Shown here: positions 47,901 to 57,332 of the stretch, one piece after another
How positions within the stretch are numbered: position 1 is the stretch's first letter
Layout of the letters: each line of letters begins with the position of its first letter
NCBI GenBank assembly: GCA_021229015.1
Contig: CM037778.1
Span: 12,372,956-12,436,955 of the forward strand
Direction of reading: 5' to 3'
Length of the DNA: 64,000 bases
From: Solen grandis
Lineage: Eukaryota > Mollusca > Bivalvia > Adapedonta > Solenidae
Notes under the pieces: generated by a model
Databases searched by the model: none
What the model saw: only the letters and a program-made list of their open reading frames with translations
Told to the model about the DNA's origin: nothing
Position numbers and translations under genes: made by a program

Positions 47901-47901
47901 A
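34443..47901 (+). CDS. Secreted PAN/apple - EGF repeat - C-type lectin-like protein (whole gene model)
   Basis: Thirteen exons are proposed: one signal-peptide plus PAN-like exon, eleven EGF exons (37,280 to 45,580) and one CTLD exon with the stop. All acceptors are AG and all donors GT, and every junction is phase 1 (split codon G|xx), so the exons are interchangeable. Using all exons, the product would be about 675 residues. It is probably secreted: it has a signal sequence, many Cys pairs and no second membrane segment. PAN, EGF and CTLD modules are extracellular binding domains, and in molluscs such mixtures are often recognition or adhesion molecules; a role in immune recognition is inference. 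EGF copies 1, 2 and 9 carry deletions that would break the frame if included as written. I do not recognise a named orthologue. Confidence 0.8.
34878..34929. repeat. Hairpin just inside intron 1
   Basis: Arms 34,878-34,896 and 34,911-34,929 (GCGAAACTAG.CTAAG.GC) pair over 19 bases with two mismatches around a 14-base AT loop. It sits 60 bases from the exon 1 donor. Confidence 0.8.
35081..35172 (+). mobile_element. SINE family 1, 5'-truncated
   Basis: Carries only the 3' body and tail (ATCCAACCCAGGAATCGTCG and CCCAATCGACGTAAAATGAAT). 5' truncation is usual for reverse-transcribed copies. Confidence 0.7.
35366..35662 (+). mobile_element. tRNA-derived SINE, family 4
   Basis: A tRNA-like head at about 35,366-35,434 has A-box-like GTGGTTCAGTGATAAGA and B box GGTTCGAGTCC. 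It is followed by a ~230 bp body ending in TTTACTTTAC. No flanking acceptor stem pairs well enough for a real tRNA. Only one copy is seen in this window, so the boundaries are rough. Confidence 0.65.
36050..36240 (+). repeat. Ancient duplicate of the intron segment preceding EGF exon 10
   Basis: Matches 44,590-44,770 over CAATCTG.TGAATAAATTTGAAT, TGTCCATTGTTGC and GGATCGATC.AGAGA, and GGTCATCGAAAGCA. In the downstream copy an EGF exon follows within 40 bases; here none is intact. It suggests an EGF exon was once present before the current first copy. Confidence 0.65.
37280..37395 (+). CDS. EGF exon 1 (type A), one base short
   Basis: 116 nt against 117 in intact copies. A G is missing in the word that reads CATCAGTGTGTTTG elsewhere and CATCATGTGTTTG here, so the exon would shift frame if spliced in from a phase 1 upstream exon. 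Either a consensus error or a decayed exon. The six-Cys EGF pattern is otherwise complete. Confidence 0.7.
37928..38039 (+). CDS. EGF exon 2 (type B), several small deletions
   Basis: 112 nt, with single-base losses scattered relative to exon 3 (for example GGCGGTACTG for GGCGGTAGCTG and TTCCTGG for TTCTCTGG). The flanking introns show similar small losses, which points to poor consensus quality as much as to pseudogenisation. Confidence 0.65.
38530..38646 (+). CDS. EGF exon 3 (type B), intact
   Basis: 117 nt, phase 1-1, 39 residues. Six-Cys EGF-like domain with [14 protein letters not shown] and [13 protein letters not shown]. It contains the consensus for O-glucose (C-L-S-N-P-C), O-fucose (C-Q-N-G-G-S-C) and O-GlcNAc (C-D-V-G-F-T-G-x-x-C). 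There is no Asp/Asn-x-Asp/Asn-Glu start, so it is not a calcium-binding EGF. Confidence 0.88.
39350..39466 (+). CDS. EGF exon 4 (type A), intact
   Basis: 117 nt, phase 1-1. [15 protein letters not shown] and [10 protein letters not shown]: the Ser and Thr positions used for O-glucose, O-fucose and O-GlcNAc in type B are Pro, Asn and Ala. The Asn before the third Cys creates an N-C-T sequon. Confidence 0.88.
39959..40075 (+). CDS. EGF exon 5 (type B), intact
   Basis: 117 nt, phase 1-1. Same as exon 3 except Ser for Thr in GFSGTNC, which keeps the O-GlcNAc consensus. Confidence 0.88.
40804..40920 (+). CDS. EGF exon 6 (type A), intact
   Basis: 117 nt, phase 1-1. Type A core [15 protein letters not shown] with GFAGTNC; the first codon of the exon reads Ala and not Val (acceptor followed by CA). 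Confidence 0.88.
41412..41528 (+). CDS. EGF exon 7 (type B), intact
   Basis: 117 nt, phase 1-1, encoding the same residues as exon 5. The next intron carries the longest poly-T tract of the array (about 50 bases, 41,952-41,991). Confidence 0.88.
42247..42363 (+). CDS. EGF exon 8 (type A variant), intact
   Basis: 117 nt, phase 1-1. Type A front half ([12 protein letters not shown]) joined to a B-like back half (GFSGTYC), as if recombined between types. It opens a different downstream intron (GTATAAACATT) shared only with exon 9. Confidence 0.88.
43419..43534 (+). CDS. EGF exon 9 (type A variant), one base short
   Basis: 116 nt. A G is lost in CCCAACCCTGTCAAA compared with CCCAACCCGTGTCAAA in exon 8. 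Otherwise almost identical to exon 8, and its downstream intron also matches that of exon 8 for over 300 bp. Confidence 0.7.
43880..44804 (+). other. Intron between EGF exons 9 and 10, distal part
   Basis: Unique AT-rich intron sequence with a short AAC microsatellite near 44,146. The last ~200 bp (44,590-44,770) is the partner of the duplicate in intron 1. Confidence 0.55.
44805..44921 (+). CDS. EGF exon 10 (diverged), intact
   Basis: 117 nt, phase 1-1. [12 protein letters not shown] and [10 protein letters not shown] with an SGDNTYTC loop; clearly older than the tandem copies. Keeps the O-fucose and O-GlcNAc consensus; the O-glucose Ser is Thr. Confidence 0.88.
45269..45398. mobile_element. 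Foldback MITE with 8 bp target-site duplication
   Basis: A 130 bp hairpin lies in the intron between exons 10 and 11. Its ends, CACAGGAACCTGATATTCAG and CTGAATTTCAGGTTCCTGT, are inverted repeats, and the pairing continues through AATCGACCTCTT / AAGAGGTCGATT. TGTGTAAC stands directly on both sides (45,261-45,268 and 45,399-45,406), an 8 bp duplication of the kind left by hAT-type transposases. Confidence 0.85.
45464..45580 (+). CDS. EGF exon 11 (diverged), intact
   Basis: 117 nt, phase 1-1. [12 protein letters not shown] and [10 protein letters not shown] with an [10 protein letters not shown] loop, closest to exon 10. O-fucose (Thr) and O-GlcNAc consensus are present. It is the last EGF before the lectin domain. 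Confidence 0.88.
45581..47527 (+). other. Last intron of the lectin gene
   Basis: GTACGT to ACACAG. Contains a C run near 45,989-45,998, purine-rich A/G tracts near 46,335-46,375, and a degenerate ~70 bp duplication at 47,099-47,230 around AAAACGTTTGCATGG. No additional EGF exon is visible in it. Confidence 0.6.
47528..47901 (+). CDS. Terminal exon: long-form C-type lectin-like domain and stop
   Basis: 124 residues in one exon starting at a phase 1 acceptor. Cys at domain positions 2 and 9 form the N-terminal pair of long-form CTLDs. Cys26 and Cys122, and Cys98 and Cys114, match the two conserved disulfides. An extra pair, Cys51 and Cys58, is present. The core motif is WIGFND at 61-66. The EPN/QPD and WND calcium-sugar motifs are absent (ADVIAVIL and FADCG occupy those places), so classical calcium-dependent sugar binding is unlikely; a protein or other ligand is possible. 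N18-Y-S is a potential N-glycosylation site. The stop is TAA at 47,899. No perfect AATAAA is seen shortly downstream. Confidence 0.88.
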
Positions 47902-48257
47902 GCAAATGTAAACCACATCTACTCAATTCTGCAATTTGTTTTGACCAATGAATGTTAAAATTATAAATATTTTTGCACTAAACTCAGAAATCAATCCGTT
48001 ATGAACTTCTCTTCTTTGTTTAGACCAGAAATAATATATAAGGCATTTTCCTACAACTGAAACGATTTTATGTACATATATTATTAAGGTTTGGCAGTAT
48101 TGGTGAATATATTTTATTTTGCAATTATATTTTTGTGTCGTTATTTTAGGTATCGAAAACGAGACCAGGTAGTAGTGAGGAAAACCGAAGAGTTTTAGTC
48201 TGAGTTTCACCTTCATACAGAAAGCATTGTTATTTAACGCGGTGTAACTTTGTTTGA
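47902..48257. other. 3' flank of the lectin gene
   Basis: AT-rich, presumably 3' untranslated region and then intergenic DNA. No clear polyadenylation signal is identifiable. Confidence 0.4.
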
Positions 48258-48304
48258 TATATACGGAAACGTATTAGTGCCACATTGACACTTATTGTCT
48301 TTTT

Positions 48305-48425
48305 TTCAACACTTTAATCTGTAAAATTTATAGTTTAATCTGTAAATTTTACAGATCAAACTGTAACATGTACAGAAAAATGTGTGAATTTTACAGATTA
48401 ATCTGTAAATTTTTCAGATTAAAGT
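48305..48425. repeat. Palindrome cluster (AATCTGTAAA / TTTACAGATT)
   Basis: Five to six alternating copies of AATCTGTAAA and its complement. They include a perfect 20 bp palindrome TTTACAGATTAATCTGTAAA near 48,393 and ATCTGTAAATTTTACAGAT near 48,338. Confidence 0.85.
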
Positions 48426-48447
48426 CTGAAAAAGATAATGCAAACTA

Positions 48448-49050
48448 AACAAGAGGGCAAAGATGGCCCTGTGTCGCTCACCTGAGTAAGATTGCTGTGT
48501 TAGGCATGATAACAAAAAATGTGGCATCTTTAAGTGTTTTTCTAACATTTGACTAAGTGACCTAGATTTTGATCCTACCTGAATTTGCACTTAACTGGGA
48601 ATTCATGCAGTCACCATTCTTATTACGTTTAATAAAGACTGGTACAAAAATGTAGGCCCCTAGAGTGTTCACAAGATTTTTCTAAAATTTGCGCTGGTGA
48701 CCTACTTTTTGACACCATGTGGCTCAGTTTTGAATTCATCCGAGACTTGATGTAAACAAACATTCTGATCAAGTTACATGAAGCTTGGGCTGAAACTGTG
48801 GCCTCTAGAGTGTTCACAAGGAATTTCTAAGATTTGACCTGGTGACCTAGTTCTTGACCTCAGATGACCAAATTTCGAACTCATCTGAGATATCATGTAG
48901 ACAAACATCCTGAACAAGTTTCATGAAGATTTGGCCAAAAATGTGGCCTCTAGAGTGTTTACAAGCAATTGTTGACGACGGACGACGCACGATGGACAAA
49001 AAGCGGTCACAAAAGCTCACCTGAGCACAAGTGCTCAGGTGAGCTAAAAA
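48448..49050 (+). mobile_element. Non-autonomous element with palindromic terminus (copy 2)
   Basis: Starts AACAAGAGGGCAAAGATGGC and CGCTCACCTGAG; ends with GACGACGGACGACGCAC, a perfect 15-base-arm hairpin (49,014-49,045) and TAAAAAT. Same termini as 2,091-3,422 but without the 318 bp tandem units; the interior contains degenerate repeats of TCTAGAGTGTTCACAAG and GACCTGGTGACCTAG. Confidence 0.8.
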
Positions 49051-49092
49051 TAACAAGTGTTAATGTGTCACTAATACGCTTCCGTAGATATA

Positions 49093-51249
49093 GACTTTGA
49101 GATAAATTATTAAAGGTGAACCTCAAAGTGGAACATGGTTTTATTTAATAAGTTAGAACTGACGTATATCTTTTAGGATTTCCGGGAAAGTTTTGGATTT
49201 AAGATTAATTTAGAAATTATATACTTCAATTTTCTTTCTCTGATTCCCATATCAATTGATTCTTAAATGTGTTTAAATGCCAATCATCGTTATGACAAAA
49301 CTTTTAAATCGGATCTGTATATATTGCATATCTTTAATTTCATTTTTTTCTACTCAAAGTGCCAAGAAAGCCCAAAGGAGATATTATTGTTGCATTATAT
49401 TTGTTCCTAACTAAGGAAATTATTTAGAAAGTTCGAACACGTTACCTTTTTTATGTATTATGCATTGGATTAATTTTTATCAGACATTTTTATACAGAAA
49501 TTACATTTTGGACGACTTGATTGATGATCATATTATTATAACTTTAATCGAGAAATAAATCGCTATTAGTGTTTTAGATTTCGACTTTGTCTAATCCCCG
49601 TACGCCACCACGAAAACACGAAAGTCATTTTCAACCCACCAACCTAACGGAATGGACAAATTAGTAACAAAATCGAAGAACCTCTCAATTTCGTAAAAAG
49701 GAACGAACAAGAGACACAGGTATTTCTAATTTTCGCAAAGTGTTGAAAAAGCAATTTTATGTCATTACCATGCGGACGAATATATAATATACAATGGCAT
49801 ATGTACAATGGCATATGTTTTGATGTAAATGGGCTAATAATTCATTTTGGATAGTAAATGTATGCAGGTTTCGGTCATTTTATGGTTTTTACAATAACCC
49901 ACGGAAGTATGTGAGGTAGAAAGCTTGAAGTCCGATATAAGTCTATGTTAAATACAAATAATTAAGCTGTCGACCTCAGATACATCCAGATGTAATTGTA
50001 ACACTGTAAAATGACCTAAACGTGTATACATTTATTTAGTTTTCGAAATTAGTTACGAGCCCTTTTGCCTCTAACAATGACCTTTACAATAATATACAAG
50101 CGGTCGGAAAATAAAAGTATTTGTTTCTTGGGACAGAGTACTAATAATAAGTTACCTATTAAAGGTCGAACCCTCTTTCACTTGAGACACACGGAAGTCA
50201 AGTGCCCCCAGCCCTTCGATTGATTATGGTTGACTGGGGGACTTGCTTCAAAAGCCAGTAATTTATATTTTTATGATAACTCATTGATAACTCACTGATA
50301 ACTCATTGTTAACATATTGACGCCATAAGCTTTCATTTGACAAGTTCTTTAATTGGGCGCCAAGAGCTTCTTGGTGAGTTATACGTTCGGAACGCCAAGT
50401 GGTGCTACAATGCACCTTTTGGCTTTAAACAAACATAATAAGTCTCTGCATGCTCAGCGAACAATAAATACATGACCCCTTTAATGTCTTTATTTTTTTG
50501 TTTCAAACTTTATGCAGTGTATTTCTATATAAGTACAGTGTGAATGGTCTATCTGATCGTAACAGTACACACATGTTCAACCTAATAACCTGTGGTTAGC
50601 ACTCAGTCCCGCATTAAACACTCAATATCAAAGCCAGGCCACCTAGATGCATATCCTGTTATGTTTCCTTTTCTTGGGACGTCTTTGAATCCTGCAGAAT
50701 ATTGAAAAACTTTCTCCCAGTTTAACGCTCCGCCGTCAGTATTAGATTTGGCCTACATACAAATATATATAGCTCCTGTGTCAGTGCGATATCACGTCGT
50801 ATACAAATAGTATAATACCACACCTAGACAAATTATCTGGGTCAAATACCAATCTATAATGAGCGCCAATCTCAGGTGATGTGAAAAATCACCATGTTTA
50901 AAAGGTCTTGGTGTATACATGAATATTGGCCCAGATAGAATAACCACCCTAGTTGCAACCCGTCAATAAAGTATATACAAAGCTCCTTTGTCATTTATTT
51001 GCATAATATATTGATCCGGGTCATAATGTTACGGCATACCGAACGGTAGTAAAATGTCCTTAAAGGAAAGAATTGAGGACAACAGATTTAAATTTCATAA
51101 CCCACCACACCTGGCCACCGACCTTATTAAGTCATACTTCGCTCGTAGAGAGATAAAGGAACGTGTAGAACATAAGGTTCGATTGCAATCATCCAGATGA
51201 CTAATGGTAAAGTCTGGGGAAATCATTAAAGGTGATATTGACATAACAC
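49093..51249. other. Non-coding, nothing recognised
   Basis: No gene supported. A hairpin-like pair CAAGTGCCCCCAG / CTGGGGGACTTG lies at about 50,200-50,246. Short imperfect repeats of TGATAACTCA occur near 50,275-50,310. Confidence 0.5.
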
Positions 51250-51573
51250 CGAATCTCACACCATATAAAAACGAGAATCCTGTCTGTTTATTGAACCAAA
51301 CTATGAAGACATTACCCAGAACCTCAACATGATATAAATCCGAGAATCCCGTCTGTTTGGTTAACCAAACTATCGAGACATTACCCAGAACCTCACATCA
51401 TATGAATCCGAGAATCCAGTCTGTTTGGTTAACCAAACTATCGAGACATTACCCCGAACCTCACATCATATGAATCCGAGAATCCAGTCTGTTTGGTTAA
51501 CCAAATCATCACGACATTACCTGATCATAACACCATAAAAATCTGAGAATCCCATCTGTTTGGTTTGCATAGT
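51250..51573. repeat. ~69 bp tandem repeat, about 5 copies
   Basis: Units begin near 51,263, 51,332, 51,400, 51,469 and 51,533 with CATATGAATCCGAGAATCC. They continue through CTGTTTGGTTAACCAAACTA and GACATTACCCAGAACCTCA. The palindrome TTTGGTTAACCAAA is kept in the central copies. The outer copies are the most diverged. Confidence 0.9.
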
Positions 51574-52592
51574 TATCAACTTACAAATATCGTAATCTTT
51601 TTGAAATTCTAATACAACATACACATTTTACTACTATATTGTTTATATCAGAGGGAAATACGTTTGACAATTAATCCCAGTTGCCATGACAACACTCGAA
51701 GAGTAAACCCTTATGTGGGATGACGGCCTATTTTCAGTGTTACACTGAAGTCGGTATTCTTCCTGTCATCAAAGCTAAATTAGGATTGATTTTAATTTGG
51801 TTTGTACCTTCGTCCATTTCCTATCAGGGGTTTACAGCGGGATAGAAGCAAATGTTTTCCGGCACATCAGATCATGTAAGATTAATGCTTTGTTTCGCCA
51901 ATGGAAATCAATGCACAAAAAAGCCACCCTTTATAAAAACAATGTATCAAGTTTTTTTAATTGTTTACATTTTATGACACACTTTAAATGCATTCCATTT
52001 TCATTGATCTGAAAAGGAAAATAAATCAAGATTTAAAAGAAATATATTTTCCGAACAAATAGTTTTAACTATTCTAATAGATACATCAATGTGAATATAT
52101 TTCTTTATTTACATGAACTTTGAACAGTGAATGGGTATCAGTGTTGTGTGTGCTAAAAGTATTACTAAGTAAATAAATATAACAGAAGAGAGCATGCGGA
52201 AACAAACTAAACATGATGAAAAAAAGTGATGTCACGCACCATATGTGACTTAATTTTCAATTTACTTTACTCTTTATTTATATTCTAAATGTGCTTAACA
52301 GTTGTATAAATAGATTAACTGACTTGATCATATAAAAGCAATTGTCATATTGTCAGGCAGTTTTATATCAGATCTGTACTATATTTTAAGCATATTAGGC
52401 TAATTTCGTTTTATAATACACGAGTGCGAAGCACACGGACATTAACGATATTTGAGGGCCTCAGCATATGTTAACGACCGAGAAGAGATGTATTGTCCTT
52501 ATGATGGCATAAAATTAATCAAAAATCTTTTAGCACTGTTGATTTCACATGAAATCACAAGTTTGTGTAAACGGTACTGAATGTGGGTATAT
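51574..52592. other. Non-coding, nothing recognised
   Basis: AT-rich sequence. A 71-codon open stretch at 51,797-52,012 has no recognisable feature and is not called. Confidence 0.5.
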
Positions 52593-52709
52593 CTGTAAAT
52601 ATGCTATCGTTTATATTTTAAATTTTATGGATTTATCGCAGCGCTACGCTTCGCGTCGCTCGCGAAAAATTCCATAAAATTTAAAATATAAACGATAGCA
52701 TATATACAG
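52593..52709. repeat. Long inverted repeat, 39-base arms
   Basis: Arms 52,593-52,631 and 52,671-52,709 pair with a single mismatch; the inner 31 bases, beginning ATGCTATCGTTTATATTTTA, are perfect. The 39-base loop is GC-rich with CGCTACGCTTCGCGTCGCTC. It could be a small foldback element; no target-site duplication was identified. Confidence 0.92.
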
Positions 52710-53979
52710 TTTGTCACGTACGCCATACAGCATAGCCTTTGACCTCGCATGAATCCGCCTCCCGTTTGACTGACAGCACATTTGATATTTTAAGTACTGT
52801 TCAGAGTCAATGTTACTGGGTACATTTATATTTTAGCTAACAAAACATGACGTAATCATCAAGCTCCGCCCATTTTAGTCTTTGGTCACGTAGGCATCAT
52901 ATTTTCTCCATTTAGCACATGGCATGTTCCACTCGTCCAATCAGATATTAGTATTTATTCATAGTCATCTTAGACTATAACGCGCACCAACACTTTTGTT
53001 AAAAATCAATAAGTGTGGACTATGCATCCATATAACTCACACTTTTGTGAAGTCTTGTCGCTGGTGGAAGGAAGCTGCCATGTGCTAACCTATTCATATT
53101 TTTCGAATTTTGAGCGAAATACAAACATTTCATTGGACGATCAAGAACATGTATAACGACTGACAGACAATATTGACGTCATGGTTTCATTTATTCGGAG
53201 CAGGGCCGCAAAGGTGTGTACGCATGAACTTTAATTAATTCTGATAAAAGTTTCTTAAAGGGAGACATTTAAACTTGGAATATTCATACGTATTTTCTTC
53301 AGTTATGAATAGTTTTTTTTCTGAGATTATGATCAGTGACAGCTCTTTCGAACATCATACATACATCTCATGAGATTTTAAAAGGTAAATGTGTTTGTTA
53401 AATTCAAATAATACAAATAATGCTCAAAACAAGACGCATGGTTTGAACAGATGGATGTTTCGTATGAAACCGCTACTTCACCATTATTCCCAAACTATTT
53501 ATTTATTTACAATGAAACATTTATAATATGATGAATCAGTAGGTTAGAACTCATATAGATATATATGTGACTCCAAACCGATTTAGATGTTGCCCCGCCC
53601 CGAATGACGTATTATGCTGTTACTAAGAGTCTTTGACTCCACGTGAGTCAAAAATATGCTTGAATTCTATAAACGTTTCCTTTCGTTTTCAATGGTCTAG
53701 ATCGGAACTGGTCAATTTCATTTATTTGAGTTAGGTTATGGCATTCGAAATGCTAGACGAAGAATTGAATGTTTTTCAACTGATTCTTTAACGAAATAAA
53801 TGGCTAAATGCAAAAAGTATTCGATCTAGTGGAAACGAAGTTTATATTTTTATATTGAAAATGTGTCCAGTAAATAATTTTTATCTCTAGCTTTTTTTTT
53901 CTAGCTTTATAGGATTACATATACGATTGCAGGATTCGAAATATCAGCTTGTTCGCTCGTCATGATGTATTTAGAGCGA
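52710..53979. other. Non-coding, nothing recognised
   Basis: No gene or clear repeat. The palindrome TGACTCCACGTGAGTCA is at about 53,634-53,650. Confidence 0.5.
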
Positions 53980-54275
53980 ATTAATAAGTGGTTATAAAGC
54001 CTCCGCCCCGGAAACGGTAGGTCGTGGCTTCGATCACCAGCCACGACATACGAAAGTCGTGAAAATAGTACTGGTAAATCTTCCTTGGTTGGCTCTACAG
54101 TTCAAGGACTGGTTGGCCCGTTGTCAGGATAATGTGACTGGGTTTGGTATCATGCCACATGTCTACGGCGTGATACTGCAGTGTGGCTGCACTATATATA
54201 TTTCAAGTAGACATCGTCTCCAAATGACTGAAATATTGTCGGTGGACGTTAAACCCAACAAACAAACAAATACAC
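53980..54275 (+). mobile_element. SINE family 2
   Basis: tRNA-like head, body with GATAATGTGACTGGGTTTGG and CGTGATACTGCAGTGTGGCT, then CTCCAAATGACTGAAATATT, TGTCGGTGGACGTTAAACCC and an AACAAACAAA tail. One of the more complete copies. Confidence 0.75.
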
Positions 54276-55462
54276 ATTCGTTCAAATCAGATCACCTGTC
54301 TCGATACATATATATATATATATTTCAACACAAGTCAGCCGGCTTTCTACGATACCAGTATTCAACGCATGAAAGTGCAATTATTGCATAGAAAAATGCC
54401 GGTAAATGACTCCCTATATAAAACAAGGAGAATACAAAGTGGTGTTCGATTTTGTTAGAATGAAACAGAATCTGAAACCACTGAATACGTATTTTGGTTT
54501 TGTAACAAGACAGCATCATTTTTTTTTTTAATTCAACACTTCTGATTGGGTTGTCACGTAGATGCAGATTTCTGTTTCGTGTGATTTATTATTAATAATA
54601 GTATTTAACTACTAGAATATCGAACTCGATATTTTTAACCGTATTTGAAAGTTTATTATTAAATTAACCTTTAAATATGGCAAATTTTAGATATGTTCTG
54701 ATAGAAAATTACCGGTATAGTTGGCAAACATACAATTATTCTGAACAAGTTTTACTGCAAACTGAAATAATTCAACAAAATAATCACCAAGTAAAAAGGA
54801 AATAATAGCCAGAGTATTGAATTTATCTTGATTTTTTATTATTTTATTATTATCATCATCATGTTTATGCATGAAAAATGCCATTAGAACCACATTTATT
54901 TTCAATAATTTTTAACAAAGATTAAACGCAATATGAACATCTGAGTGTTTGTTTGTTTGTTTTGAGGAAAAAATACAAAACAAAAAACTGTGAGAACTAT
55001 AAATAAATCCAAATGACATTTGAAACTACATGTATCTTGAAATATTGATCCTTAAAAGGCGAGATAAAAGGTTTTGTTATATTACTATATTACATGTTTT
55101 AATTTCAGTTTGATATACACGTATATGTATATCTGCAATGGATCTTCGACCTACTTACTTCCACCAATTGACGTCAGTAATAATAATAATAATATAGCTT
55201 TAAAAAGCACCAGCACTAAAATAATAATCAACAACAACAACAACTTTAAAATTTAAATCTCTGAATTTCGATCAAGCTTATCTTGACAAACAGGTCTTTC
55301 TTGGTACTGGAATGAAAACAATTCACAATTCACTTACACGTGGCTCTCAACTTCGATCTGATTAAACCAGTGTCTCTCATAAAGCTAAAATTATTGAAAA
55401 CATCTATTCTCTTTTTAAGTGGTGCCTTGCCATAGCGGAAATTAGCCGGAAGGCTTGTACTA
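54276..55462. other. Non-coding with AT and AAT microsatellites
   Basis: A TA run near 54,306-54,322, AAT/AAC trinucleotide runs near 55,178-55,245, and no gene signal. Confidence 0.55.
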
Positions 55463-55659
55463 TACTTCTGTAGAATAATTAATTTTCGTGGGGACTTATT
55501 TCCGTCGATTTTATGGACTTTTTTATCCTCGAAATGTGTTAATCTAACAGACTTCGGGTTTACTAGAACATGAATTCACGAATATATGTACCAACGAAAT
55601 TGAATTCATTACAAATTCCACAAAATTTACTGCCAACGAAAATAAACGATTTTACAGTA
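55463..55659. mobile_element. MITE with TACTGTA-type termini
   Basis: The left end TACTTCTGTAGAATAATTAA and right end AATAAACGATTTTACAGTA are imperfect inverted repeats of about 25 bases, with TTTTCGTGG / CCAACGAAAA just inside. About 197 bp and non-coding. Confidence 0.65.
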
Positions 55660-57117
55660 TTGTTGATGTAGTGTTAAAAGCTTTAGTCTATGAGATTATT
55701 AAAACAGTCGAAAATAAAATTTGGTGATTTCAACGTACACAGGAATTATGAAATGCCAGTTGTTGTCCAATGCATTGACTGTATCAAAAGGAAGACCTAT
55801 ATATTTATTATTATCACTACCATCAACTGACTCAATGTCCACTAAACGTACAATTTTTTTTAAAGTTTTCGCTCCTGCCACATGGCGAAACCTATTGTTC
55901 ATCTTCTGTTTTTTTTGTCATCTTTTTTTCCCATTTTTTTTTTATTATTTATCTTCCATCTGTTGCCGCAAGATGAGGAAAGGTATAGTTATGAAATTTT
56001 AGACATGCAATCACATGTATCTAAACTTGTGCCTAACGAGAGAAAATTTCAATTTTATTTCTAATGTGCCGCTAGGGGGCATTTTGCTTGAAATCACTAC
56101 TTTGCTTATAACTCATAAAGTTGAATTCCAATTTAAATGCGGGTTTTAGCATTCTGTTCCATGTTGACTGCCCAATGGAATATAATAGGAATCTTAGAAT
56201 CAAGTACCAGAAAATATTTGCGCTAGAGGAGGTTGAATGTTCGAACCGTGCATAAAAGTGCTTAGATGAGGGTAGGTCTACGAAAAATGTCCCCATTTTC
56301 ATTTGAGATGAGATAAAAGAATTATGTTTGCTGCATATGATTTGCAAGACATATATGCATAAAAATATGGGATTGCGATTCCAGAAATGCCTTAATTTTC
56401 TTCTAGAAGCGCCGTTGATTCTTGCTAATCTTTTCCGTATCAATATTTCGCTTTTCTGTTTGTGTTTATTCATTCATTGTATTATAACTGAACAGTCAGC
56501 ATAAATGAAAGCAGGAAGTGTGATGTCATGGATAAATATTGTGATAAATGGAATAGTTATCATGACAAATGACACAGACTGCCTGTGGATGTTCGTGATC
56601 GCTATGTTAGGAAGATTTGAGTTATGGGACTAGATCCATACTTCTTGCCAAATACCGAGTTTGACAAGGTAAGAACGATATGGTCAAATGTACATATGGT
56701 CGATGTGATGCAATACATAACTTTTCTGCATACACGAAGGACCAGTTTCGGACTCAAGTCAATGGCTTGTTTGCTAAGTGTATAAAGAAATCAGCAATCA
56801 CCATTTTCTGTGGGCAAAGGTAATATAATAAACTTTATAAATGCAATATCAATTTAAAGAGATTGTATAAATAAAGTTCATTGCTAATATTATTAAAAAG
56901 TAATATTTCATAATGGCTGATACCAGATGTCAGCATTTCTTTGGGGAGGAAAAAGGCTAAAATGTTCCTGTTTGTACATAGTCTAATGTTCCCCTATTCT
57001 TTAATCTGAAAAATGAATTGGTGACAAAACAATCTTTGTTATAATTAAAATTAATGATGTCACTTTCGAATTCTGGCAACATAAACTGTCATTTGAAGCA
57101 AAAAGTACTAAAAGTAA
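55660..57117. other. Non-coding; one unconvincing open stretch
   Basis: A 133-codon reverse-strand open stretch spans 56,072-56,473 but shows no domain, signal or compositional support. Nothing else noticed. Confidence 0.45.
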
Positions 57118-57332
57118 TCACCTCACCGCTGTGGGTTCGAATCTCGGTAGGGACTTCGGATTTTTCATGTGAGGAAGCCTTCCAGCTGGCTTGCGGTAGG
57201 TCGGTGGTTCTACCCGGGTACCTATGTGTACTCGGGGTCTTCCTCCACCTGTAATTACTTGGACGTCGCTATATGATTGAAATACTATCGCAGCGACGGT
57301 AAACCCCAATACACCAACAACAACAACTAAAA
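57118..57332 (+). mobile_element. SINE family 3, most complete copy
   Basis: tRNA-like B box GTGGGTTCGAATC near 57,131, then TTTCATGTGAGGAAGCCTTC, GGTCGGTGGTTCTACCCGGG, CCTCCACCTGTAATTACTTG and CGTCGCTATATGATTGAAAT, ending in a CAACAACAAC tail. Related fragments are at 26,222, 33,284 (reverse) and 60,476. Confidence 0.75.

Larger units (their letters stand above)
48258..49092. mobile_element. Outer MITE interrupted by a second element
   Basis: The ends TATATACGGAAACGTATTAG (48,258) and its inverted counterpart ending at 49,092 (CTAATACGC.TCCGTAGATATA) match over about 40 bases, continuing through TGNCACATTNACACTT. The left part holds a palindrome cluster; just inside the right terminal repeat lies the element 48,448-49,050, inserted later. 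Confidence 0.75.

Noticed and set aside
56072..56473. 133-codon open stretch on the reverse strand
   Set aside because: No recognisable domain, signal peptide or splice context; length alone is weak evidence in a 64 kb eukaryotic window.
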